Program-made: the position numbers and the translations under genes | Shown: piece after piece, positions 63,906 to 64,000 of the stretch | Layout of the letters: each line of letters starts with the position of its first letter | How positions within the stretch are numbered: the stretch's first letter is position 1 | Assembly (NCBI RefSeq): GCF_900182555.1 | Contig: NZ_FXTH01000013.1 | Coordinates: 100,150-164,149 of the forward strand | Origin: Fodinibius sediminis | Lineage (GTDB): Bacteria; Bacteroidota; Rhodothermia; Balneolales; Balneolaceae | Direction of reading: 5' to 3' | DNA length: 64,000 nucleotides | Notes under the pieces: generated by a model | Databases searched by the model: none | The model's input: only the letters and a program-made list of their open reading frames with translations | What the model was told of the DNA's origin: nothing

Positions 63906-64000
63906 GGGTGTGTAAACTGAACTCTGTCCGGGCTGCTTATTTTTCGTGGTTACGGGTTAAGTCTAATGGTAGTCGATCGCCATATCGAATAGCCAGCTGC
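63906..64000 (-). mobile_element. IS256-like element end, cut by the window
   Basis: The terminal sequence GGGTGTGTAAACTGAACTC resembles the ends of IS256-family elements, followed by the C-terminus of a transposase on the minus strand (63937-64000). Confidence 0.5.
63937..64000 (-). CDS. Probable IS256-family transposase, C-terminal end only
   Basis: The minus strand reads QLAIRYGDRLPLDLTRNHEK and a stop at 63937-63939, entering from beyond the window. IS256-type transposases often end with an 'AI-FGDR-PL' stretch. Only about 20 residues are seen, so the assignment is tentative. Confidence 0.45.
   Translation of the reverse strand, partial: QLAIRYGDRLPLDLTRNHEK

Overview
The window looks like chromosome from a member of the Balneolota/Rhodothermota, or a close relative of the Bacteroidota. 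This rests on gene content: a HU-like/DUF4469 protein, DUF5060 and DUF1593 glycan proteins, many Sec lipoproteins, crtB, and a long-form purC. The call is an inference, with no rRNA present to confirm it. The left 20 kb is ordered housekeeping sequence; the rest is accessory and increasingly mobile towards the right edge.

1-20.1 kb, core: the 3' end of ribF, then rpsO, pnp, an M16 peptidase, a TorF-like porin beside amt, a PLP aminotransferase, asnS, holA, an ECF sigma factor with a small partner, purC, crtB, an esterase-like protein whose nucleophile position is Asp, accC, a DUF4260 protein, murQ, plsC, a TonB-like protein and tRNA-Ser(GGA).

20.1-37 kb, accessory chromosome: an ArsR/SRPBCC pair, exported glycan-related and beta-lactamase-fold proteins, a HU-like/DUF4469 protein, a BKACE enzyme, small stress or detoxification proteins and a PhoB/PhoR-type two-component pair. 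Old transposase scraps lie in the gaps.

37-52 kb, mostly minus strand: small single-domain genes (YciI, DoxX, SRPBCC, ABM, APH(6), CPBP, DHFR-like). A coherent unit at 46.2-49.8 kb holds an ECF42-type sigma factor with DoxX, two YciI proteins and a reductase. Two near-identical promoters of the form TGTCGA-N17-CGAC stand before the DoxX and first YciI genes, matching what is known of ECF42 targets. Candidate short attC sites occur at 37.5-39.6 kb.

52.3-64 kb, the most interesting part: gene cassettes with integron-type attC sites, read on the minus strand. Each cassette is a gene followed by an imperfect palindrome bounded by RYYYAAC and GTTRRRY cores, and the distal core matches the complement of the cassette's own start. 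The genes are a broken orphan, a lipoprotein, a methyltransferase and a low-GC OLD-like ATPase/TOPRIM protein that may act in phage defence. An intact IS1111-type (IS110 family) element sits inside one attC, directly against its GTTAGGC core. Its 3' non-coding part has paired hairpins and stretches complementary to the attC target and to the element's own end, as expected of a guide (bridge/seek) RNA. A decayed relative of this element occupies a second attC. Ferritin, a frameshifted beta-lactamase-like gene, transposase scraps and a GC-rich trpB2 lie between. An IS256-like end closes the window. No integron integrase is visible; by cassette polarity it would lie beyond the right edge.
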